A stretch of DNA of 64,000 nt from Vibrio ishigakensis (GTDB lineage Bacteria > Pseudomonadota > Gammaproteobacteria > Enterobacterales > Vibrionaceae), in contig NZ_AP024882.1 in NCBI RefSeq assembly GCF_024347675.1, positions 1,612,001 through 1,676,000 on the forward strand, given 5' to 3'. The notes beneath the pieces are model-generated. The model had not been told where the DNA came from and searched no databases. It worked only from the letters and a program-made list of their open reading frames with translations. This document shows, one piece after another, positions 52,444 to 60,753 of this stretch. The translations under genes and the position numbers were made by a program. Within the stretch, counting starts at the first letter, position 1; every line of letters begins with the position of its first letter.

Positions 52444-53061
52444 TTATACCTCCATTGGGTTTAGAACGCTACCAGTCTCATCGCCTGTTGGACGCCAGTC
52501 TGAGTGCGGACGAACGACTAGGTTTGGATTGGTGTAGCTTGGATCCGCCAAAGGCGCTACAGCTGACTGAGTGCCGTATTTCTCGCGCAAGATATGGATC
52601 TCATCAAAGTCCAATGCACGCTGCGGACAAGAACCAACACACACTGGCTTCATGCCTTGGGCTACGCGTTCATAGCAACCGTCACACTTCGACATGACTT
52701 TCTTTTCTTCGTCAAATTGCGGCGCGCCATAAGGACAACGCATTTCACAATAGCGACAACCTACACAGGTGCTTTGGTCAACAACCACTAGACCATCTTC
52801 TTTACGCTTGTGCATAGCGCCCGTTGGACAGCCCTTCACACAGGTTGGATCGCTACAGTGGTTACATGCGATAGATAGGTAGTAGTTGAACACGTCTTGT
52901 GTCCAAGTATCGCCATCTTGCTTCCAGATACCGCCACCGTACTCATACACTCGACGGAACTTAGGACCCAGATTGGTATCTTTTTCATCTTTACAACTCA
53001 CTTGGCAGGTTTTACAACCTGTGCACTTGGCGGAGTCTACGAAAAAACCGTATTGTTTCAT
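52444..53061 (-). CDS. dmsB: DMSO reductase iron-sulfur subunit DmsB
   Basis: Electron-transfer subunit of 205 residues with four 4Fe-4S motifs: CTGCKTCQVSC near residue 14, CNHCSDPTCVKGCP near 67, CVGCRYCEMRCPYGAP near 98 and CDGCYERVAQGMKPVCVGSCP near 126. All sixteen ligands appear to be cysteine. The order and length match E. coli DmsB. It is placed between dmsA and dmsC with gaps of 3 and 11 bases. Confidence 0.94.
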   Translation of the reverse strand: MKQYGFFVDSAKCTGCKTCQVSCKDEKDTNLGPKFRRVYEYGGGIWKQDGDTWTQDVFNYYLSIACNHCSDPTCVKGCPTGAMHKRKEDGLVVVDQSTCVGCRYCEMRCPYGAPQFDEEKKVMSKCDGCYERVAQGMKPVCVGSCPQRALDFDEIHILREKYGTQSAVAPLADPSYTNPNLVVRPHSDWRPTGDETGSVLNPMEV

Positions 53062-53072
53062 TTAATGTCTCC

Positions 53073-55505
53073 TTAGACTCGCTTGATTTCAACCAAGTTG
53101 GTGTGTTGCGGGTTACCCTTAGCCAGAGCTGTTGGACGGATAGTGGTCAAGCGGTTGATACAACCACCGATATCCACACCCTCTTTGTTGGTCATCGCCC
53201 AACCACCTTCTGGCATTGCCACGGTACCCGGGATGATTCGAGGGGTAACCTTAGCGGCAATACGCAGGCGGCCACGAGCATTGAACACTTCTACTAAATC
53301 GCCATTCTTGATGCCACGTTTAGCCGCATCTAAGTCGTTCATCCAAATCATATCCGGCGCCGCTTCTTGAAGCTGTGCCACCGAGGTATAGGTTGAGTGA
53401 ACGTGGCCTTTAACGTGGAAGCCCGTCATCTGTAGCGGGAACTCACCGGTGCGAGAAACCTCAAAGCCTTCAACGCTTGGCACGTATTCAGGGATAGCGC
53501 AGATCTTGTCACCTTCCAGAACTGGGCGCTCTTTCGCCAGCTGCGCCAGTGCCTCAGAGTAGATCTCAATCTTGCCTGACGGGGTGCCTAGAGGGTTCGC
53601 TTCTGGGTTATCACGGAAGTCTTTCAGTGCAATGTGTTTACTGCTATCGGCCAAACGACGGTCGATGATGCCCATACCGTCCGTTTGTTCAAACGGTGGT
53701 AGTGATGGATTGCCTTTACGAGTTTCGTTGTAAGCGTGCTCAATCCACTCTTGGTAGGTGCGACCCTCTGTAAACTGGTCTTTGATACCCATCTTGTCAG
53801 CAATCTCAGCTAACACATCATACGTTGGGCGGTTTTCCCACATAGGCTCAATCGCTTTTTGCAGGCGAACGATGTAGTGATAAGCGCCAGACTGATAGGA
53901 GTTGTTGATAAGATCATCAGACTCTAGGGTTGCTACGTCAGGAAGCAGTAGATCCGCATAACGCGCTGATGCCGTCATGTGGTTATCCCATACCAGGTTG
54001 AACTCAACCAGAGACTCATCTTGCATGATCTCATGCACCTTATTCAGGTCTGAGTGCTGGTTGTTGGTCACGTTACTGGCGTAGTTCCACAGCATCTTGA
54101 TATTCGTAGGTAGACGATCTGTACCCTTAACGAAGTCTGCTTGTGCAGTCATCTCTGTGCCACGAGTAATGGCATCGGTCCACATAAAGCATGGAATTGA
54201 CGCCTTAATAGGGTTACCGATAGACAGGCCCGATACTGGGTAAGGTACGCTACCACCCCAGGTTCCCACGTTAGTACCAGGACGGCCAAACTGACCCGTC
54301 ATCACTGGAAGCATAAGAATAGAGCGCGCAGCTTGCTCACCCTGCTGTGTGCGCTGTACACCCCAACCTTGTGAAATCCACGCAGCGTTTGCACCTGCAA
54401 TCTCACGAGCCAATTGCTTAATACGCACCGCCGGAATGCCGGTTAGCTGGCTTGCCCACTCAGGGGTTTTCTCAACGCTATCTTCACCCAAACCTAGGAT
54501 GTAAGACTTGTAAGAGCTGTTTTCTGGTGCGCTTTCAGGCAGCGTATTTTCATCCCAACCCACCGCATAGCGGTTGATCATCTCTTCATCGACCAAATCT
54601 TCTTTGATCAAGGTATGGCCGATAGCTGCAATAAGAGCTGCGTCAGTGCCTGGACGGATTGGTAGCCATTCCGCATCGAACGCGGTCACGCTGTCAGTAC
54701 GGCGCGGGTCAATCAAGATAACCTTTGGCTTGCTCTGCTCAATCGCATCATAGATTTCAGCAATCTGACCACCGCCAGACATGCGAGTCTCAGCCAAGTT
54801 TTGACCGAACATCACAACCAGATCAGAGTTTTTGATCTCAGAGAATAGCGTCTGCTGCTCAGTACCATAGATGTTACCCGCTTTACCAAATACGTAAGGT
54901 TGGATAACGTTCAGTTGGCCTTCAGAATAGGTGTTGTGAGCATTGAGATAACCACCTGCTAGGTTTAGCAAGCGGCGACAAGTATTGCGGCCTTGCAGGT
55001 TTGCACCCGTTGTACCAGAACCATATTGATAATAGATCGCTTCGTTACCATAGGTATCTATAATGCGACGAAGCTCTTTAGCCACTATGGTGGTTGCTTC
55101 ATCCCAGCTGATCCGCTTGAACTTACCCTCGCCACGCTTACCCACGCGTTTCATTGGGTATTTCAAGCGATCAGGGTTGTAGGTACGAAAACGTGCAGCA
55201 CGACCGCGAAGACACGGACGGATCTGATGCTGACCGAAGATAGCTTCATCCACACCATCTTCAGGTGAGATTTTAACTGCTACCCCATCCTTCACATGTA
55301 CCTTGAACGGACAGCGACTGCCGCAGTTCACAAGACATGCGCTAAAACTGATGGTTTCATCGCTATTGGTAACTTGAGCTTTTGGACTCGCTTGAACGGG
55401 GATGGTAAGTGCGCTGGCTGCAGCAGCACCAGTGATAGCAGCAGAACCCTTAACGAAGTTCCTACGGCTAACAGAATAGGCTTTTACTTTATCGACAATG
55501 CTCAT
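53073..55505 (-). CDS. dmsA: DMSO reductase catalytic subunit DmsA (molybdopterin)
   Basis: Catalytic subunit of 810 residues reducing DMSO, TMAO or related S/N-oxides in anaerobic respiration. A twin-arginine leader SRRNFVKGSAAITGAAAASA (residues 13-32) directs export. The [4Fe-4S] site is CLVNCGSRCPFK near residue 57 with a later cysteine in RPCLRGRAA near 98. The bis-MGD regions include YGSGTTGANLQGRNTCRRLLNLAGG near 162, with the Mo-ligand serine region following, and the C-terminal MTGFHVKGHVHSTYTSV near 690. The ATG follows AGAGGTC and an FNR-type promoter. Confidence 0.93.
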   Translation of the reverse strand: MSIVDKVKAYSVSRRNFVKGSAAITGAAAASALTIPVQASPKAQVTNSDETISFSACLVNCGSRCPFKVHVKDGVAVKISPEDGVDEAIFGQHQIRPCLRGRAARFRTYNPDRLKYPMKRVGKRGEGKFKRISWDEATTIVAKELRRIIDTYGNEAIYYQYGSGTTGANLQGRNTCRRLLNLAGGYLNAHNTYSEGQLNVIQPYVFGKAGNIYGTEQQTLFSEIKNSDLVVMFGQNLAETRMSGGGQIAEIYDAIEQSKPKVILIDPRRTDSVTAFDAEWLPIRPGTDAALIAAIGHTLIKEDLVDEEMINRYAVGWDENTLPESAPENSSYKSYILGLGEDSVEKTPEWASQLTGIPAVRIKQLAREIAGANAAWISQGWGVQRTQQGEQAARSILMLPVMTGQFGRPGTNVGTWGGSVPYPVSGLSIGNPIKASIPCFMWTDAITRGTEMTAQADFVKGTDRLPTNIKMLWNYASNVTNNQHSDLNKVHEIMQDESLVEFNLVWDNHMTASARYADLLLPDVATLESDDLINNSYQSGAYHYIVRLQKAIEPMWENRPTYDVLAEIADKMGIKDQFTEGRTYQEWIEHAYNETRKGNPSLPPFEQTDGMGIIDRRLADSSKHIALKDFRDNPEANPLGTPSGKIEIYSEALAQLAKERPVLEGDKICAIPEYVPSVEGFEVSRTGEFPLQMTGFHVKGHVHSTYTSVAQLQEAAPDMIWMNDLDAAKRGIKNGDLVEVFNARGRLRIAAKVTPRIIPGTVAMPEGGWAMTNKEGVDIGGCINRLTTIRPTALAKGNPQHTNLVEIKRV

Positions 55506-55532
55506 TGAGTAGACCTCTTTATTTATGAGCGA

Positions 55533-55574
55533 ACTATCCGATTTTTACCTAATTGTTAACATGATCGAGATCAA
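55533..55574 (-). promoter_or_regulatory. FNR-activated promoter of the dms operon
   Basis: TTGATCTCGATCAT (minus strand, 55561-55574) matches FNR TTGAT-N4-ATCAA at nine of ten positions. A -10-like GATAGT lies at 55533-55538; a start near 55526 would place the FNR centre at -41.5, the class II position expected for an anaerobic respiratory operon. Confidence 0.75.
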
Positions 55575-55688
55575 TACAGATGCGCAGGAAAATTTACGGT
55601 GTGACGTACCCATCGATAAAGCACCGAAATACAAAGCAAATGGCGTGCTACAGATACAACTTGTTACACTTTATATCTACCACTAAAG

Positions 55689-55707
55689 GATAATGGTTCT
55701 CATTAAT
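55689..55707 (+). promoter_or_regulatory. Fur-box-like sequence in the intergenic region
   Basis: GATAATGGTTCTCATTAAT matches the 19-bp Fur consensus at 14 positions and contains GATAAT, usable as a -10 on the plus strand. No protein gene follows on that strand for more than 2 kb; the rest of the 55575-55932 gap shows no gene or strong hairpin that I can support. Confidence 0.4.
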
Positions 55708-55932
55708 GCAAGCTATTGATATTCATGGCTTTAGTTGCTTCCTGAGAATTCAACATTTGCCCAAAAACTGAGACTAGAATTCGCAGGTTCAGTAACAATC
55801 TAAAAGTGGCAGAAATAGGTGGGATATGAGCGGTATTTGACTCAGTAGAGATGAAAGCGTGCCTAGCCAGAAATTAACTTTTTAGTTACAAAGAAATGTC
55901 CAACGTCAGCGTGGGCCATTAACTTAGATTAG

Positions 55933-56403
55933 CTAGTAACATTCGATTTGCCAGCGAGTACGAACTTCATAGTCTCCAGCTTTCAATTTCATCTTCGGTA
56001 CTGCGATCCGAGTCTGAATCTCGATTTCTTTATCTCTCGAAAGTTCATCGATAGATAACTCAATGCCACGTCGCCAATAGTTAGCGCTACCTTCATACCT
56101 ATCAGGCGCATCAACTTGAAAATGAATGGCCTGCAAGCCTCGGCGCACTGCTACTTCGTTTACTTCTATATCTTCAAGTTTCAACTTTATACGACGCTTT
56201 CTATCGTCTACATGAAGCCGAAACGTATTAGCCGTTTCTTGATAATTGTTGCCAAAAGAGATCATGCCATTGCTTGATAAAACCTCTAAATGACACATTC
56301 CAACCGTTGGACGTGGCCTTGGTGGCACCGGCTGAATCTGAGCATCCGCATTAGCATCTTGCAACAACAGGATATTGATAAAAATAAAGATCAGGCGAGA
56401 CAT
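55933..56403 (-). CDS. Exported protein of unknown function (gene 5 of five)
   Basis: I do not recognise this 156-residue protein. It has a signal peptide (LIFIFINILLLQDANA), a proline-rich start of the mature part (QPVPPRPRP), two cysteines (in GMCHLEV near residue 37 and in the final IECY) that may pair, and alternating beta-strand pattern throughout. The final WQIECY resembles the end of the first gene's product (CTRLKFKRY). The start overlaps the stop of the preceding gene (TAATG), so the two are coupled. An Ig-like or pilin-like sandwich is a guess from pattern only. Confidence 0.7.
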   Translation of the reverse strand: MSRLIFIFINILLLQDANADAQIQPVPPRPRPTVGMCHLEVLSSNGMISFGNNYQETANTFRLHVDDRKRRIKLKLEDIEVNEVAVRRGLQAIHFQVDAPDRYEGSANYWRRGIELSIDELSRDKEIEIQTRIAVPKMKLKAGDYEVRTRWQIECY

Positions 56404-56810
56404 TAGTTGACCATCACACGAACAATAAAATCAGTTACTGCTTCATCAGTGATCTGAGTGTTAGAGACGGTCTGCTTTTCTTTCATCAATACTTGAAAAG
56501 AGGTATTTAGAGCTATTTCTTTATCATCGTAGATATAGTTTATTACCATGTCACAGGTAATTATTTTATCGTGTTCTTCATCAAGAATAGTCTCGGTATA
56601 GTTTAGTCTGCTCGATGTATCGACCAAACTAATTTCGTCCCATGCTATATATTCAGAGCTTGAAATAGCATCAAACACACGACGCTCATGATATTCTGCG
56701 CCTTGGTGACAAAACTCTTCTAATTGTGCTGCTTGTTCTTTTACCATTCCTTCTGCGAAGGAATGATTTGATAATAAACATGCAGTTAATAAAAAATAAG
56801 TTTTTTTCAT
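56403..56810 (-). CDS. Exported protein of unknown function (gene 4 of five)
   Basis: A 135-residue product that I do not recognise. The signal peptide ends at SFA (MKKTYFLLTACLLSNHSFAEG). The mature protein is acidic, with an N-terminal helix (VKEQAAQLEEFCHQGAEYHERRVFDAIS) and strands after it, and two cysteines (near residues 33 and 91). The ending DFIVRVMVN is beta-like. It overlaps the next gene by one base and lies 53 bases downstream of gene 3. Confidence 0.7.
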   Translation of the reverse strand: MKKTYFLLTACLLSNHSFAEGMVKEQAAQLEEFCHQGAEYHERRVFDAISSSEYIAWDEISLVDTSSRLNYTETILDEEHDKIITCDMVINYIYDDKEIALNTSFQVLMKEKQTVSNTQITDEAVTDFIVRVMVN

Positions 56811-56863
56811 GCTAAATCAAGCTCTAATCTTTAATTATAAATATAATCTATGCTTAGATATTA

Positions 56864-57316
56864 TTAATCGTCATCACATACAATCGTGAACGTTGCTTCA
56901 ACTCGATGATTTGGATTAACAGGGTAATCGTACTGAGAGCCAGTCATTTTGGCATAGAATTGAAGAAGACCTGGCTGCACATCCTCAAAGTCTTCATTTT
57001 CTTGAGTGGATGCACCTGACGACCCTAGCCTAATTCTCACATCCTCTTCTACAAGACCCTCACTCAAGTGAGTAATCTCATAAGACATAGAAGACTCATC
57101 TTCATCACTATTATTGATAAACATAACAGAAGCAGGCTTTGAGCCCCAATCACCAAAACCAAGGTCACCAGGATTAGCCTCATTACTAGACCAACCGCAG
57201 GCAGAATCGATAGAGCCTGTCCAGATAAGTACTCCCGAGCCAGTCAAATCACCATCAGCTAGTACCGGTACAGACACTAGAGATGCTACTGCAACAGCTA
57301 GCAGTTGTTTTTTCAT
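56864..57316 (-). CDS. Exported acidic protein, possible surface subunit (gene 3 of five)
   Basis: This 150-residue product has a typical signal peptide (LLAVAVASLVSVPVLA). The mature part is acidic, glycine/serine-rich and beta-patterned: GSGVLIWTGSIDSACGWSS, then LGFGDWGSKPASVMFINNS, and a tail HRVEATFTIVCDDD, with two cysteines (near 40 and 147). Composition and size resemble a secreted or fimbrial subunit, but no chaperone-usher pair is present and I recognise no family. It has the best ribosome site of the five (AAAGGAAACGAAA) and wider gaps on both sides, which would fit high expression. Confidence 0.7.
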   Translation of the reverse strand: MKKQLLAVAVASLVSVPVLADGDLTGSGVLIWTGSIDSACGWSSNEANPGDLGFGDWGSKPASVMFINNSDEDESSMSYEITHLSEGLVEEDVRIRLGSSGASTQENEDFEDVQPGLLQFYAKMTGSQYDYPVNPNHRVEATFTIVCDDD

Positions 57317-57375
57317 TTTCGTTTCCTTTTAGCTCAAAATATTAAGCAATTTAAAATAAAGCGAATTTCCCATTA

Positions 57376-57810
57376 TTATTCTGAGAAAGTAGTACTCGCT
57401 TGTTTCATTTTTAATAGGCGGTATTTCTCCGCTTCTATTTGTAAGAGTTTCAGTTCATGCTCTGCCTGAGCTATTTCTTCTTCTCTTGAACGTTGACGAA
57501 GCTCAAATTCATAGAGCTTTGTGCAATCAACTCTGTCTTCACCACCAAATTGAATAGTTAACGCAGCATAAATACCTGCTTCATCTTGGTTCTGGTAATA
57601 ATAATTGTTGTAATAGTTGTCACTGTCTTCATTTCCAGTTGCACCATAAGTGCCAACCTGGAATGTTTTACCCGTCGACACCGCTTGCTCACATGAAGCG
57701 CCCGCAGACGTTCTGACTCGGTCTGTACCAGACGGGTTAGAGATACTTGGAATTGGGTTTGCAAAGGCGAACGGAGATAGTAGCCCTAACAATAAAGTAA
57801 GCTTTTTCAT
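57376..57810 (-). CDS. Exported protein with C-terminal coiled coil (gene 2 of five)
   Basis: A 144-residue protein with signal peptide (LTLLLGLLSPFAFA). The mature N-terminal half contains a Cys pair candidate (SCEQAV near 39 and VDCTKLY near 98), a tyrosine/asparagine-rich stretch (DNYYNNYYYQNQDEAGIYAALTIQFGG) and a strand. Residues about 100-140 form a charged helix (ELRQRSREEEIAQAEHELKLLQIEAEKYRLLKM) with heptad spacing. Such a design suits an oligomeric scaffold or outer-membrane-associated assembly factor. Family not recognised. It starts two bases after gene 1. Confidence 0.7.
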   Translation of the reverse strand: MKKLTLLLGLLSPFAFANPIPSISNPSGTDRVRTSAGASCEQAVSTGKTFQVGTYGATGNEDSDNYYNNYYYQNQDEAGIYAALTIQFGGEDRVDCTKLYEFELRQRSREEEIAQAEHELKLLQIEAEKYRLLKMKQASTTFSE

Positions 57811-57812
57811 AA

Positions 57813-58166
57813 TTAATAACGTTTAAACTTCAAACGAGTACACACTTCGTAATCGTTAGGTCCATCTACGATAGCTAGTGTGCAGACCAGTTTCGTTGAG
57901 GTCCTTCCAGCCGGTGTATCAACGGTAATATCCAGCTCTTTGCTCTCGTTTCTTTCTAGAATAAGTTTTTGAGGGAATCGCTTCTCATCGATTCTGACGT
58001 AGTAAGCTGCCGTCTGAGGAAACTTATTGATTACCTTAAATTTAACGTGTGTTTTGTCCGTGTAGGTTTGATAAGTAGTCTGATCCCACTGGTGCACGTT
58101 CGCTTCCGCAACACCGCACATCACCAGCAGTGCTATCACAACCATATTTTTTGCAAAACTAATCAT
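57813..58166 (-). CDS. Exported Ig-like protein of unknown function (gene 1 of five)
   Basis: First of five small exported genes on the minus strand. From the ATG at 58166 (AGGGGTAATG upstream) the product is 117 residues with a signal peptide (VVIALLVMCGVAEA). The mature part reads as beta strands: VKFKVINKFPQTAAYYVRIDEK, LILERNESKELDITVDTPAG, KLVCTLAIVDGPNDYEVCTRLKF, with two cysteines. The strand-turn pattern is reminiscent of periplasmic Ig-like chaperone or pilus-biogenesis domains, but no specific family is identified. A longer start at 58199 is possible. Confidence 0.68.
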   Translation of the reverse strand: MISFAKNMVVIALLVMCGVAEANVHQWDQTTYQTYTDKTHVKFKVINKFPQTAAYYVRIDEKRFPQKLILERNESKELDITVDTPAGRTSTKLVCTLAIVDGPNDYEVCTRLKFKRY

Positions 58167-58427
58167 CATTACCCCTGACACAAACCGAACACAGATCACG
58201 TTTCATATAATTTTTGTGATGCACATCATACACAGGCTGTTACAGAAAAAATTACCATTACGCGCCACTTTCAGAAAAAGTGTGATCTTAAGAGCGCGCT
58301 AATTTAATCAATTTGGCTATTTTGGATAATGAATCTCTTAGATACCTGATATGCCCTTCCCGCATACCCTTATCCGCTCTGGCTTGGTACACTGTTTTGA
58401 TTAGTAAGTTTTTATAAAGTAAAGAAA

Positions 58428-59156
58428 ATGACTCAGCACCACTCCCTTACCGAACTGGTAAACACCCGCCGCTCTGTACGCAAATACGACCAAGAACATG
58501 ACTTTGATTCCACGGCTGTTGATAAGGCTTTGGAGCTCACTCTGCTCAGTCCTAACAGCAGTAACATGCAGCTTTGGGAATTCCATCGTGTGGTTACTCC
58601 CGAGATCCGAGCAGAGCTTTCTGAGATTTGTATGGGGCAAAATGCGGCCAAAACGGCAAACGAGTTGGTGGTATTCGTTACCACTCCAGATAAGTGGCAA
58701 GAGCGCGCTCAGATGAATGCAGCGCAAGTTCGCAAGAATTTTGAGGGTCGCCCTATGGACTCAATTGCCAAGCGTGCGACCAAGTACTACGAAAAGCTCA
58801 TTCCATTTGTGTACAGTAATGATGGTCTTGGCATTAAAGGGCTAGCTCGAAAAGCAATGATGACCTTCATGGGCATGAAGAAGCCAACCTATCGTGAAGT
58901 GATGAAAGAAGACCTTCGAGTTTGCCTTCATAAAAGCACCTCTCTGGCAGCTATGACTTTTATGCTAGCTATTCGCGATCAAGGTTACGACACCTGCCCA
59001 ATGGAAGGCTTTGATTCAGTTCGAGCAAAGAAGCTTTTAGGCCTGAACAAAAATGACGAAATCACTATGATTGTTAGTGTGGGTAAGCGCACCGAAGAAG
59101 GTATCTATGGTGTCAGACATAGAGTGCCAAGCGAGTCAGTGATCTTTACTCACTAA
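58428..59156 (+). CDS. Nitroreductase-family flavoprotein
   Basis: FMN-dependent NAD(P)H oxidoreductase of 242 residues. Family features: the phosphate-binding TRRSVRKYDQEHDF near residue 13, SPNSSNMQLWEFHRV near 41, and the C-terminal EGFDSVRAKKLLGL near 195. A lysine/arginine-rich insert (KRATKYYEKLIPF) is present in the middle. It likely reduces quinones or nitroaromatics; the physiological substrate is unknown. It is followed 29 bases later by the phospholipase D-family gene on the same strand. Confidence 0.87.
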   Translation: MTQHHSLTELVNTRRSVRKYDQEHDFDSTAVDKALELTLLSPNSSNMQLWEFHRVVTPEIRAELSEICMGQNAAKTANELVVFVTTPDKWQERAQMNAAQVRKNFEGRPMDSIAKRATKYYEKLIPFVYSNDGLGIKGLARKAMMTFMGMKKPTYREVMKEDLRVCLHKSTSLAAMTFMLAIRDQGYDTCPMEGFDSVRAKKLLGLNKNDEITMIVSVGKRTEEGIYGVRHRVPSESVIFTH

Positions 59157-59185
59157 AGAAGAAAAATAGAAGGGATGCTATTTAG

Positions 59186-60709
59186 ATGACGAAGTCTTTC
59201 AAACGCTGGTTTAAAGCTTTTTTCGCACTTTGCGTCAGCTTAATTATCGTCGGGTGCGCCTCTGCACCCGAACCACCAGAGAAGGAGTATTCGGAGCATC
59301 TTTCATTTCAAGCTGATTCAAATCTCGCTAGGTATTTTGAGCAGAATCAGTACGATACCTCTATCGAGACTGGCTTTTATCCACTAGATAAAGGCCATGA
59401 TGCCCTACTCGCTCGCATCTCATTAATTGAAGCAGCCGAGCACAGCCTCGATCTTCAGTATTACATCTATCGCAACGACGAAACCAGTAAGTTGATGACG
59501 TGGCGCTTATTTGAGGCCGCTGAGCGTGGAGTCAGGGTTCGTATCTTGCTTGACGATATGCAAAAACGAAATGACCAAGGACTGGCACTTCTCAATTCAC
59601 ACCCCAACATCCATATCAGGCTGTTTAATCCAAACAACTACAGGACCGCGAGAAACCTCGGTTTTCTGAAGGAGTTTGGACGGCTCAACAGTCGTATGCA
59701 CAACAAATCCATTACCGCCGACAACGTCTCCTCTATCGTGGGCGGGCGTAATATCGGCAACGAGTATTTCTCCTACGACACTTCAGTTGAGTTCGGTGAT
59801 TTCGATTTATTGCTATATGGGAACACCGTTGAACAGGTTGCTGATCAGTTCGACCAATACTGGAACAGTGACTTTGCTATTCCGGTTGAGTGGATTTTTG
59901 AAACCGATGAGGTAATAACCGCTGAAGATGTAAAGCAGACCGTACTCACTGAGCGTCTAGAAGAGCAGTTCACCACAGGTGCCTATGACATCACCAAACT
60001 GGATCTGCACCGCAAGCTGGTTAACAACGAGTTGCCTCTCTATTGGGGAGAAGGAAAACTTCTGTATGATCTGCCCGACAAAGTCGGAACCCAAAATAGT
60101 CAGCTTATTGATGACCTCATGCTAATACTCGAAGATGTCGAGGACAACATCGTTATCATCTCACCCTACTTCGTTCCTACAGAGTTAGGTACACAACACT
60201 TGGTTGAAGCGGTGCAATCGGGCAAGCAAGTGACAATTATCACCAACTCCTTGGCTTCCAATGACGTGTTTGCGGTTCACGGTTGGTATGCAAAGTATCG
60301 AGAGGATTTGATAGAAGGTGGCGTTGATCTTTGGGAGATAAAATCCACCGCTAAGTTTAAAAGCAAATGGTCAATGACAGGCAGCGGCCGTTCCAGTTTA
60401 CATGCCAAGGTGATGTTCTTCGATGACCGCTATCTATTTGTCGGCTCGATGAACTGGGACCCTCGTTCGGCACTGCACAACACTGAGATGGCCGTGATCA
60501 TAGACCAAGCGGATTTTGTGTTGGAAAACGAAATTGAACTTTTTAATGAGCTAGACACATACGCCTATCAACTCAAGATCCGAGATGGTGATTTGGTCTG
60601 GGTAGACAACATGACCCAAGAGGTATTTGAAAGTGAGCCTGATGCAAGCATTTGGCTAAGAATGGGAGCTTGGATGGCCGGTATTCTGCCCATTGAAGAG
60701 CAGTTATGA
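59186..60709 (+). CDS. Phospholipase D/cardiolipin-synthase-like lipoprotein (YmdC/ClsC-like)
   Basis: Membrane-attached phospholipid enzyme of 507 residues with a lipobox (IIVGC, Cys near residue 24). Two HKD motifs mark the PLD superfamily: MHNKSITADNVSSIVGGRNIGNEYF near residue 171 and LHAKVMFFDDRYLFVGSMNWDPRS near 404. The arrangement SLIEAAEHSLDLQYYIYRNDETS near 85 is typical of ClsC. Likely reaction is phosphatidyl transfer making cardiolipin, though a hydrolase is possible. A short hairpin follows. Confidence 0.87.
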   Translation: MTKSFKRWFKAFFALCVSLIIVGCASAPEPPEKEYSEHLSFQADSNLARYFEQNQYDTSIETGFYPLDKGHDALLARISLIEAAEHSLDLQYYIYRNDETSKLMTWRLFEAAERGVRVRILLDDMQKRNDQGLALLNSHPNIHIRLFNPNNYRTARNLGFLKEFGRLNSRMHNKSITADNVSSIVGGRNIGNEYFSYDTSVEFGDFDLLLYGNTVEQVADQFDQYWNSDFAIPVEWIFETDEVITAEDVKQTVLTERLEEQFTTGAYDITKLDLHRKLVNNELPLYWGEGKLLYDLPDKVGTQNSQLIDDLMLILEDVEDNIVIISPYFVPTELGTQHLVEAVQSGKQVTIITNSLASNDVFAVHGWYAKYREDLIEGGVDLWEIKSTAKFKSKWSMTGSGRSSLHAKVMFFDDRYLFVGSMNWDPRSALHNTEMAVIIDQADFVLENEIELFNELDTYAYQLKIRDGDLVWVDNMTQEVFESEPDASIWLRMGAWMAGILPIEEQL

Positions 60710-60711
60710 AA

Positions 60712-60736
60712 AAGGGTTGGCGCGTTGCCAACCCTT
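60712..60736. terminator. Bidirectional terminator
   Basis: Perfect ten-base stem AAGGGTTGGC/GCCAACCCTT with a five-base loop between the convergent PLD and fadL-like genes. The A-run before it gives a T-run on the minus strand. Confidence 0.8.
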
Positions 60737-60753
60737 GTCGTTCAACCTAACGA

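Noticed and set aside
55933..58166. Classical chaperone-usher fimbrial operon
   Set aside because: Subunit-like and Ig-like proteins are present but there is no usher gene and no recognisable PapD-type chaperone motif.
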